The position numbers and the translations under genes were made by a program. The notes below the pieces were generated by a model. It saw only the letters and a list, made by a program, of their open reading frames with translations. It was not told the DNA's origin and made no database searches. This document shows positions 1 through 5,422 of a DNA stretch of 5,422 nucleotides, piece by piece. The stretch's first letter is position 1. Every line of letters begins with the position of its first letter. The stretch is from Chitinophagaceae bacterium (lineage in GTDB: Bacteria; Bacteroidota; Bacteroidia; Chitinophagales; Chitinophagaceae), in contig JAACZX010000555.1 in NCBI GenBank assembly GCA_009996555.1, positions 1-5,422 on the forward strand, written 5' to 3'.

Positions 1-1760
1 TAAAAGATGTTATTCCTGAACCATCGTGCACCTTAGTGCATGAAAAATACAGGCTGGCAGTAAGCGCAAAACAAACAGTGGTGTGGGAAGAAGAAACAAC
101 TTATCCCAACGGAACAAAATTCGGCATCGTAACTGTAACGCCTGTGTTCAATACCGAAGGTGAATGCATCAGGCTAGTTGGTTCTGTCAATGATATAACA
201 GATCTTAAAAAGGCACAACGGTCACTTGCATACAGCAGGCAGGAGTATAAATCACTTTTTGATCAAAACCCTGATGCTGTTTTTTCACTTGATCTTGATG
301 GTTTTTTTTCCAGCTTTAATCCCGGTCTTGAGAAACTGCTTGAGTGTACAAAGGAAGATATTTTAGAAGCCGGCACATTTATGCCCTTCTGTTTTCCAGG
401 CGAGCTGGAAGATGTTATGAATTATTTTCAGGAAGCTAAAAATGGTTCAGCGTTAACATACCAGGCAAGAGCAATTACAAAAGCAGGAAAAGTAAAATAC
501 CTCACCATCAGCAATATGCCAATTATTGTAGATGGTGTTATAACCGGTGTTTATGGTATTGCAAAGGACATTAGCAATGAGCAGCACGTATTAACACAGT
601 TGGAGTTAATCAATGAGCGATATGAATATGCAACAAAAGCCACCAACGATGTAATATGGGATTGGGATCTGCACACAGGAAAAGTAGTAAGAACCGGAAG
701 CGGTTTTTTTACCATGTTTGGGTATGATGCGCAGGAAGCCGATAGCGATGATCAGTTCTGGATTAAAAAAGTTCACCACGATGATGTGAACCGCATAGTA
801 ACAAACAGGCAAAGAGTATTGGATAACCCGCACCTCGATTTTTGGGAAGATGAATACAGGTTCCTCGGCAACAATGGTGAATTTGCTTATGTGTACGACA
901 GAGGATATATCTTCCGCAATACCGAAGGAGAGCCTGTGCGTATGATTGGTGCCACAAAAAATATTACAGAACAGAAACTGGCAGAGTTGCAGTTGAAAGA
1001 TCTTTACCAAAAACTGGAAGACAGAGCCGATCAACTGCAATCTTCCAATACAGAACTTGAGCAGTTTGCATACATTGCTTCGCATGATCTGCAGGAGCCG
1101 CTGCGGATGGTAAGCAGTTTTCTTCAACTGTTGGAAAAAAAATATGCCGACGTTGTTGATGAAAAAGGAAAGGAATATATCCGTTTTGCAGTTGATGGGT
1201 CGTTGCGCATGAAACGGCTTATTAACGATCTGCTCGATTACTCAAGAGTAACCACATACAAACAAAAACTGGAGCCTGTGCAAATGGAACAGGTTGTAAA
1301 CGAAGTGTTGCAAAACCTCAGTTTGCATATACAGGAAAAGCAAGCGGTGATTAAAGCAGATTTGTTACCTGTACTGCCACTTGCTGATAAAACGCAAATG
1401 CTTCAGTTGATGCAGAACCTTGTGGGTAATGCATTGAAATATTCAGGAGAGCAGCCGCCATTTATTCAGATCACAGCAAAAGAGCAGGAAGATGACTGGT
1501 TGTTTTGTGTACAGGACAATGGAATTGGTTTTGATGAGCAGTTTGCTGAAAAAATATTTGTCATCTTTCAACGCCTGCATAACCGCACAGAATATTCAGG
1601 CACAGGAATAGGATTGGCTATTTGTAAAAAGATTGTTGACAGGCATGGCGGAAAAATTTATGCGGAATCAGTAAAGGGTCAGGGAAGCTTGTTTTGGTTT
1701 ACGATTAAAAAAACAAATACGACTCTGGTACCTGAAAGCAAAACCTTTGTAAACATTTAA
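1..1760 (+). CDS. Multi-PAS sensor histidine kinase (HisKA/HATPase_c), 5'-truncated by the window edge
   Basis: Likely a cytoplasmic sensor kinase that autophosphorylates on histidine and passes the phosphate to a receiver. The frame is open from base 3 (first complete codon) with no stop before the left edge, so the true start lies upstream. The GTG at 36 is the first possible start inside the window but would cut a PAS domain in half. Residues counted from that GTG: end of a first PAS with a PAC-like GSVNDITD (to about 58); second PAS about 65-182; third PAS of the PAS_3 type about 190-318 ([20 protein letters not shown]); short coiled coil 313-345; HisKA with phosphoacceptor His350 in [10 protein letters not shown]; HATPase_c with N-box [10 protein letters not shown] (461-470), G1 DNGIGF (494-499), F-box near 508-515 and G2 GTGIGLAI (522-529). 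The catalytic motifs are all intact. H+4 is Glu354 rather than the usual Thr/Asn. No membrane segment is seen. The next gene follows after nine bases, so an operon is likely. Signal and partner are unknown. Confidence 0.95.
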   Translation, partial: KDVIPEPSCTLVHEKYRLAVSAKQTVVWEEETTYPNGTKFGIVTVTPVFNTEGECIRLVGSVNDITDLKKAQRSLAYSRQEYKSLFDQNPDAVFSLDLDGFFSSFNPGLEKLLECTKEDILEAGTFMPFCFPGELEDVMNYFQEAKNGSALTYQARAITKAGKVKYLTISNMPIIVDGVITGVYGIAKDISNEQHVLTQLELINERYEYATKATNDVIWDWDLHTGKVVRTGSGFFTMFGYDAQEADSDDQFWIKKVHHDDVNRIVTNRQRVLDNPHLDFWEDEYRFLGNNGEFAYVYDRGYIFRNTEGEPVRMIGATKNITEQKLAELQLKDLYQKLEDRADQLQSSNTELEQFAYIASHDLQEPLRMVSSFLQLLEKKYADVVDEKGKEYIRFAVDGSLRMKRLINDLLDYSRVTTYKQKLEPVQMEQVVNEVLQNLSLHIQEKQAVIKADLLPVLPLADKTQMLQLMQNLVGNALKYSGEQPPFIQITAKEQEDDWLFCVQDNGIGFDEQFAEKIFVIFQRLHNRTEYSGTGIGLAICKKIVDRHGGKIYAESVKGQGSLFWFTIKKTNTTLVPESKTFVNI

Positions 1761-1762
1761 TC

Positions 1763-1767
1763 AGGAG
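1763..1767 (+). promoter_or_regulatory. AGGAG motif just before the second kinase gene, oddly close to its ATG
   Basis: AGGAG ends only two bases before the ATG at 1770, closer than the usual 5-9 base Shine-Dalgarno spacing. Bacteroidota mostly initiate without a strong Shine-Dalgarno, so this may be chance. The start at 1770 is set mainly by the protein: the next Met in frame is residue 108, deep inside the receiver domain. Confidence 0.3.
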
Positions 1768-1769
1768 AA

Positions 1770-3590
1770 ATGAAACATAAAAATCTGCATATTCTTGTGG
1801 TGGATGATAATCCCGGTGATCAGTTCCTGATTACTGAGCTGTTGGGCGAAACAGGCCTGCAGATTTCTTCTGTTGAAAAAGCAATCAGTGTAACAGAAGC
1901 CGTAGAGGTGCTGAAGCAGAAGCAGGTGGATATTGTATTGCTCGATCTTTCATTGCCCGATTCACAAGGCATTGAAACATTCCTCATCGTTAACAAACAC
2001 GCCACACACCTGCCGGTTGTTATTCTTTCGGGGGTAAACGATATTAATACCGCCACCGACGCTATTGCACTTGGTGCGCAGGACTTTCTCATGAAAGGTG
2101 AGTTCAATGAAAAGCTGCTGGAAAAAACAATTCTTTACAGTATTGAACGGAAACGTAACCTGCATGATCTGCGGATGAGTAAGGAACGATATGAACTGGT
2201 GAGCAGGGCCACCAATGATATGGTGTGGGACTGGGATGTGCTGAATGATAAAGTATATCGTAATGAAGAACAGTTTGTAAAAATGTTAAAACTCCCTCCG
2301 CATTTAAAAAATGAAGGGCAGGATTTCTGGATATCACGCATTCATCCTGATAAACAGGACGTTCTTGATAAGATCATAGAAGAGCTGGAAAGTGACAATA
2401 ATATTTCACACTTTGAAGAAGAGTACCGGTTTCTGCGTGGCGACGGAGTATATATTCATGTATTGGATAAAGGATATGCCGTAAAAAATGAGCAGGGAAA
2501 AGTATTGCGGATCATCGGTTCATTGCAGGATATTACTGAAAACAAAAAAGCCGAAGAACAATTGCGTGAATCAGAGGAAAAGTATCGTTTCTTCTTTAAC
2601 AGTATTCCGGCAAGTGTATTTATCTGGAGCCTTGATGACTACCGCATTCTTGAAGTAAATCCAACTGCCACGGCAAATTATGGCTACAGCCGGAAAGAGT
2701 TTTTAAACATGACGATGCTCGACATCAGGAAGCCATCAAGCATATTATCTTTTATGGGCTTTGTTGAAGAGGTGAAACAGCAATCGTTCACATCGGTAAG
2801 TCGCTTATGGAAGCATATCAATAAGCATGGCGATGAAATGTACATGCAGATCGTTTCAAATAAGATCCAGTATAATAATAAAGAGGCTGTAATGGCAATA
2901 GCCTCAAACGTTACAGAAAAAATTACGCTGGAAGAGAAGTTGAAGGAAGAGCGCCAGCGGATGGAGCATGAAATAGCAAGAGCCGTTATTGTGGCGCAGG
3001 AAAAAGAAAGAGAGGAAATTGGCCGGGAGTTGCATGATAATGTAAACCAAATACTCGCCAGCTCAAGATTATACCTTGGCCTTGTAAAAGAAAAAGAAGG
3101 AGAACATCGATCGTTTATCAACGAATCGGATGTGCTTATTCAGAATGCCATTGTGGAAATACGTCATTTATCACATGCGCTCATTCCTCCATCCATGCAG
3201 GATGCTGATCTTGAAAAATCCATCAACTCTCTTATTACCATAGTGCAGGAAGGCAGCGGCATACTTGTTTCAAAAGAAGTGTCGATCGTTAATAAAAATG
3301 TCATGTCGGAGCAATTAAAATTAGCCATCTACCGCATTTTACAGGAGCAGGTAAACAATGTATTAAAATACGCTAAAGCAACTGCTCTTGAAATTCAGTT
3401 ACTGCAAAAAGAATGCAAAGTGATTTTGCGTGTAAAAGATAACGGTATTGGTTTTAATCCCGATGGTAAAACACAGGGCGTGGGCCTCATGAATATTAAA
3501 ACAAGAGCTACGTTGCAAAAAGGCATTGTAAAACTCATTAGTTCGCCGGGTAATGGCTGCGAAATGATTGTTGAGTTCAGCCTCAGTTAA
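1770..3590 (+). CDS. REC-PAS-PAS-HisKA_3-HATPase sensor kinase with N-terminal receiver
   Basis: Complete 606-residue soluble protein combining a phosphate receiver with a NarX/DesK-type kinase. REC, residues 5-125: acidic pair Asp12/Asp13, phosphoacceptor Asp59 (LLDLSLPDS), Ser87 and Lys109, all expected receiver residues. The helix ending YSIERKRN links it to a PAS_3-type domain (138-258; ATNDMVWDWD, FWISRIHPD, then GSLQDITE). A second PAS spans 268-385, followed by a coiled-coil stretch rich in Glu/Lys/Arg (385-418). HisKA_3: His422 in GRELHDNVNQ, with the HDxxxQ pattern (Asp423, Gln427) that in this family supports kinase and phosphatase activity. ATPase: N-box around QEQVNNVLKYA (525-535), G1 DNGIGF (557-562), G2 GVGLMNI (570-576). 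HisKA_3 kinases normally signal to NarL/LuxR-type regulators; none lies here. The nine-base gap after the preceding kinase implies co-transcription, and the REC makes it a candidate target of that kinase (inference). The stop is followed at once by a hairpin. Confidence 0.95.
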   Translation: MKHKNLHILVVDDNPGDQFLITELLGETGLQISSVEKAISVTEAVEVLKQKQVDIVLLDLSLPDSQGIETFLIVNKHATHLPVVILSGVNDINTATDAIALGAQDFLMKGEFNEKLLEKTILYSIERKRNLHDLRMSKERYELVSRATNDMVWDWDVLNDKVYRNEEQFVKMLKLPPHLKNEGQDFWISRIHPDKQDVLDKIIEELESDNNISHFEEEYRFLRGDGVYIHVLDKGYAVKNEQGKVLRIIGSLQDITENKKAEEQLRESEEKYRFFFNSIPASVFIWSLDDYRILEVNPTATANYGYSRKEFLNMTMLDIRKPSSILSFMGFVEEVKQQSFTSVSRLWKHINKHGDEMYMQIVSNKIQYNNKEAVMAIASNVTEKITLEEKLKEERQRMEHEIARAVIVAQEKEREEIGRELHDNVNQILASSRLYLGLVKEKEGEHRSFINESDVLIQNAIVEIRHLSHALIPPSMQDADLEKSINSLITIVQEGSGILVSKEVSIVNKNVMSEQLKLAIYRILQEQVNNVLKYAKATALEIQLLQKECKVILRVKDNGIGFNPDGKTQGVGLMNIKTRATLQKGIVKLISSPGNGCEMIVEFSLS

Positions 3591-3596
3591 ATGAAA

Positions 3597-3627
3597 AACC
3601 CGGCAACCATGAAAGCAGTGCCGGGTT
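3597..3627. terminator. Hairpin after the kinase operon, likely intrinsic terminator, possibly bidirectional
   Basis: A perfect 9-bp inverted repeat, AACCCGGCA (3597-3605) and TGCCGGGTT (3619-3627), closes a 13-base loop. It starts six bases after the TAA of the second kinase gene, where an operon terminator would be expected. On the + strand the right arm is followed only by a poor T-tract (CAATCATTTCCTTT). On the minus strand the arm runs into TTTTTCATTT, a much better intrinsic terminator. It may therefore stop transcription from both sides, which is the usual arrangement between convergent units. Confidence 0.6.
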
Positions 3628-3683
3628 CAATCATTTCCTTTCGTGAGGAAGTTCTCATGAGTAAGGATCAATCATCATCATTC

Positions 3684-3775
3684 TTAATTCTCAACCTCAT
3701 CAGGATCTTGGATTTTCAAAGGATTGGATTGGTAGTTGTGGTTTCAGCGGTGGTTTTAAAAAGAGTTGTGTACAT
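3684..3775 (-). other. Possible micro-ORF, apparently frameshifted by a 5-bp tandem duplication
   Basis: On the minus strand an ATG at 3775 opens a 19-codon ORF (MYTTLFKTTAETTTTNPIL) that stops at 3716-3718. Just before the stop lies a tandem CCAAT CCAAT CC (3721-3732; GGATTGGATTGG on the + strand). Removing one 5-base copy would restore a frame that continues with LKIQDPDEVEN and stops at TAA 3684-3686, giving 28 residues. The joined peptide is hydrophilic with an acidic tail and looks more protein-like than either half. It lies between a promoter-like sequence and a minus-strand terminator. I recognise no family; coincidence is quite possible at this length. Confidence 0.15.
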
Positions 3776-3829
3776 CAGCCTTGGTATATAAATGGTTTTT
3801 CACTAATCGCATTAATTGTTTTAATAATA

Positions 3830-3861
3830 CAAAGAGACAGTTTTTAACGCCCCTTAGCAAT
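3830..3861 (-). promoter_or_regulatory. Possible minus-strand Bacteroidota-type promoter
   Basis: Read on the minus strand, ATTG (3861-3858) is followed after exactly 20 bases by TCTCTTTG (3837-3830). The Bacteroidota sigma-70-type consensus is TTTG or TTG at -33, about 19-21 bases, then TAnnTTTG at -7; this differs by one base in each box. Transcription would start near 3824 and run about 230 bases to the hairpin at 3627-3597, whose T-tract suits this direction. Short AT-rich motifs arise by chance, so this is suggestive only. Confidence 0.25.
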
Positions 3862-3889
3862 AGAAATCAATGCTATCCTCAGGTAATAG

Positions 3890-3936
3890 ATCATCACGAC
3901 TTGTTGTAGTAGATTAGCTACATAGATGATTTTTTT
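3890..3936 (+). terminator. Weak composite stem-loop ending in a T-run
   Basis: ATCATC (3890-3895) can pair with GATGAT (3925-3930), enclosing an inner hairpin TGTAG (3905-3909)/CTACA (3918-3922). The structure ends in seven Ts (3930-3936). The stem is AT-rich with an asymmetric 9-versus-2-base internal loop, so it is at best a weak terminator or pausing site, for example for read-through from the kinase operon. Confidence 0.15.
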
Positions 3937-4075
3937 GTCAAGTGTTTGCCGGTGCTGGTAAAGTTGGATGCACCTCATGCGTGTAAACCATTATTTTAAG
4001 TAAATCACAGGCATACATAATTCATTTTTTTTAAGATCAAAAAAGGGCTTGCGTAAGGAAAATTGCTATTTGTAG

Positions 4076-4207
4076 ATGCAGGATATTTTAAAACTAAAAA
4101 CAGTAGAGGAGTTACCTGGAAGTTCACCAATTAAATTGCTAAACCTGTTATGCCAAAAGTTGTTACGAATGTTGATATTATGCAGATGGTTCAGTCGATA
4201 CTGGTGA
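4076..4207 (+). other. Short ORF (43 codons) overlapping the start of the third gene
   Basis: ATG at 4076, directly preceded by an in-frame TAG, opens a 43-residue frame ending at TGA 4205-4207, in a different frame from the downstream receiver gene. It begins MQDILKLKTVEELPGSSP, which looks protein-like, then becomes rich in Leu, Cys, Arg and Trp where it overlaps the next gene. It could be a leader peptide translationally coupled to that gene, or simply a chance frame. No family is recognised and there is no clear ribosome binding site. Confidence 0.15.
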
Positions 4208-5422
4208 TTGAAGATAATGAGGGCGATTTCTTTTTGTTAAAGGAAACGCTCGAGGCCGGAGCCGTTAAGATAGGCGAGATCATCAATGTTTCAAGTATCA
4301 CCCTCCTGCGTAAACAATCTGCAACTATTTCCCCATCGCTTATTTTTCTTGATCTTGTAATGCCCGACAGTCACGGACTGCCAGCCTTAGCCGAGGTAAA
4401 AGAACTGCACCCCTCCACACCTATTATAATTCTTAGTGGCATCAGCGATGTTCAACTGGCACTTGAGGCATTGCAACGTGGTGCGCAGGATTACCTGGTG
4501 AAGGGAGAGTTTGATGAGCATATCCTGAGCCGGAGTATCCAGTACAGTATTGAACGGAAGAAAAATGAACTGGCACTTATTGAAAGCGAAAACAGGCTGC
4601 GTACAATCCTTAACACTGATCCGGAATGTATTAAACTCATGGACAGGAACTGTGCGTTGGTTGAGATAAACAGAGCCGGTATGGAAATGATAGAGGTAGA
4701 TGATCTTGAAACGGCAAAAGGGCAATCAATTCTGCCGCTTGTTTCACCTGCACAACGGGGGATGGCAGCAAGTATCGTAGCAGCAGCTTTTGAAGGAAAA
4801 TCTGGCCTGATGGAGTTTGAAATGATTACACTGAAAGGAAAAAAAAGGTGGTGCGAAATAAATATTGTTCCATACCTGGGCACAGATGGAAAAGTGGTTT
4901 ATGCCTTGGGTGTAACACGTGATATATCAGCAAGAAAAATAAAGGAAGACCAGCTACGCAGCAGTGAGGATATCCGCAAGCTCATCATGGATTCTGCATT
5001 TGATGCTATTATTTGTGTAGGAAGAGATGAAGTGATCTTTACATGGAATCCAAGGGCAGAAGAAATATTCGGTTGGAAGGCTGAAGAAGCCATTGGGAAA
5101 AAACTTTCATCGCTGGTGATACCTAAACGCTATCACAGTAAACATAATAAAGGCTTTGCAAATTACCAGTCAACCGGAAAAAGCCACGTGCTAAACAAAA
5201 CAATGGTGCTGCCTGCAGTGCGTGCAAACGGTGAAGAGTTTTTTGCTGAATTACTCATCAGGGAAATAGAGGATGATGGAAATTATTTTATCTGCACGTA
5301 TGTGCGTGATGTAACTGAACGCATCAATGCAGAGAAAGAACTGAAACAATCGCATAGCCGTTTCCAGCGAATCACGAGCACCACTAATGATGCGGTTTGG
5401 GAGTGGAACCTGGAATCCGGTA
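4150..5422 (+). CDS. REC-PAS-PAS-PAS signalling protein, 3'-truncated by the window edge (probable sensor kinase)
   Basis: The frame stays open from an upstream stop at 4132-4134 to the last base; 424 codons are visible. Starts at 4150, 4180 or 4186 are possible. I list the longest, but the later ATGs put the receiver nearer the N-terminus, as in the preceding gene, and no ribosome binding site decides. Residues from 4150: REC about 16-134 with Glu21/Asp22, phosphoacceptor Asp68 (FLDLVMPDS), Ser96 and Lys118, then the linker helix YSIERKKN; first PAS about 148-262 (ends VTRDIS); second PAS about 272-391 (FTWNPRAEEIFGW, ends YVRDVTER); and the beginning of a PAS_3-type domain at about 405 (TTNDAVWEW). 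The spacing of REC residues matches that of the upstream REC kinase exactly. By analogy the missing C-terminus is most likely a kinase core, but a GGDEF/EAL or other output cannot be excluded. No membrane segment is seen. It lies 559 bases from the kinase pair and may have its own promoter. Confidence 0.9.
   Translation, partial: MPKVVTNVDIMQMVQSILVIEDNEGDFFLLKETLEAGAVKIGEIINVSSITLLRKQSATISPSLIFLDLVMPDSHGLPALAEVKELHPSTPIIILSGISDVQLALEALQRGAQDYLVKGEFDEHILSRSIQYSIERKKNELALIESENRLRTILNTDPECIKLMDRNCALVEINRAGMEMIEVDDLETAKGQSILPLVSPAQRGMAASIVAAAFEGKSGLMEFEMITLKGKKRWCEINIVPYLGTDGKVVYALGVTRDISARKIKEDQLRSSEDIRKLIMDSAFDAIICVGRDEVIFTWNPRAEEIFGWKAEEAIGKKLSSLVIPKRYHSKHNKGFANYQSTGKSHVLNKTMVLPAVRANGEEFFAELLIREIEDDGNYFICTYVRDVTERINAEKELKQSHSRFQRITSTTNDAVWEWNLESG

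Larger units (their letters stand above)
3591..4149. other. 559-base intergenic region without a convincing conserved gene
   Basis: This AT-rich gap separates the kinase pair from the third signalling gene. It contains the hairpin at 3597-3627, a small 5-bp hairpin at 3635-3650 (TTCCT/AGGAA), an 8-bp palindrome CTCATGAG at 3654-3661, a possible minus-strand promoter and micro-ORF (3684-3861), an imperfect stem ending in a T-run (3890-3936), and the first part of a short + strand ORF starting at 4076. I saw no clear Bacteroidota promoter (TTTG ... TAnnTTTG) in front of the third gene: TATTTG at 4067-4072 is only a partial match and lacks a well-spaced upstream box. No tRNA, riboswitch or long repeat was recognised. 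Confidence 0.7.

Noticed and set aside
36..38. GTG as the real start of the first kinase
   Set aside because: The frame is open upstream to the window edge, and starting here would remove the first half of a PAS domain whose PAC-like end is clearly present.
302..309. T8 run in the first kinase (also A8 at 1135-1142) as possible phase-variation sites
   Set aside because: Runs of this length are common in AT-rich coding sequence, and the reading frame and domain motifs are intact on both sides.
606..1127. 173-codon minus-strand ORF
   Set aside because: It lies wholly inside the PAS and HisKA coding region of the first kinase and shows no domain; it is a shadow frame rich in Ile, Phe, Cys and His.
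2684..3121. 145-codon minus-strand ORF
   Set aside because: Shadow of the PAS and HisKA_3 region of the second kinase; Ser/Phe/Ile-rich with no recognisable motif.
3591..3791. 66-codon + strand ORF starting right at the stop of the second kinase (TAAATG), with a hydrophobic C-terminal half
   Set aside because: Its first codons are the 9-bp terminator-like hairpin, the sequence is low in complexity with no recognisable family, and the opposite strand offers an equally good or better reading. The hydrophobic run could be a membrane segment, but nothing else supports a gene.
3855..3875. TAGCA/TGCTA inverted repeat as an operator
   Set aside because: Only five pairs with an 11-base loop in AT-rich DNA; expected by chance, although it does overlap the possible minus-strand -33 box.
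4387..5093. Minus-strand ORFs of 112, 130 and 64 codons
   Set aside because: They are antisense to the REC and PAS coding sequence of the third gene, which has clear conserved motifs in its own frame.

Overview
The window holds three large signal-transduction genes, all on the + strand, and no mobile element, CRISPR array, tRNA or rRNA that I can see. The AT-leaning composition, weak or absent Shine-Dalgarno sequences, and multi-PAS histidine kinases of the REC-PAS-HisKA_3 type (gene 2 has the motif REEIGRELHDNVNQ) point to a Bacteroidota bacterium, plausibly Chitinophagaceae or a relative. That placement is an inference from sequence style, not from a marker gene.

Layout: (1) 1-1760 is the 3' part of a soluble multi-PAS histidine kinase with a classical HisKA/HATPase core; its frame is open at the left edge. 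(2) 1770-3590, nine bases downstream and probably in the same operon, encodes a complete REC-PAS-PAS kinase whose core belongs to the NarX/DesK-type HisKA_3 family. (3) 3591-4149 is a 559-base intergenic stretch. It starts with a GC-rich hairpin whose best T-tract reads on the minus strand, and holds a possible minus-strand promoter, a tiny possibly broken minus-strand ORF and a few weak structures. (4) 4150 to the right edge is the 5' part of a third gene, REC-PAS-PAS-PAS..., open to the end of the window. It has no stop codon here, so a search for complete ORFs would miss it.

Working model (inference): kinase 1 has no receiver, while kinase 2 has an N-terminal receiver and a different class of kinase core. 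Kinase 1 may therefore phosphorylate or modulate the receiver of protein 2, which in turn would signal to an unlinked NarL/LuxR-type response regulator. Gene 3 has a very similar receiver and linker, and could be a second branch fed by the same kinase. All three proteins carry the same kind of PAS domain (signature [AT]TND..W[DE]W), and the REC domains of genes 2 and 3 are clearly related, so the locus probably grew by duplication and domain shuffling. No DNA-binding output regulator, ligand-specific domain or transmembrane segment is visible, so the input signal cannot be named.
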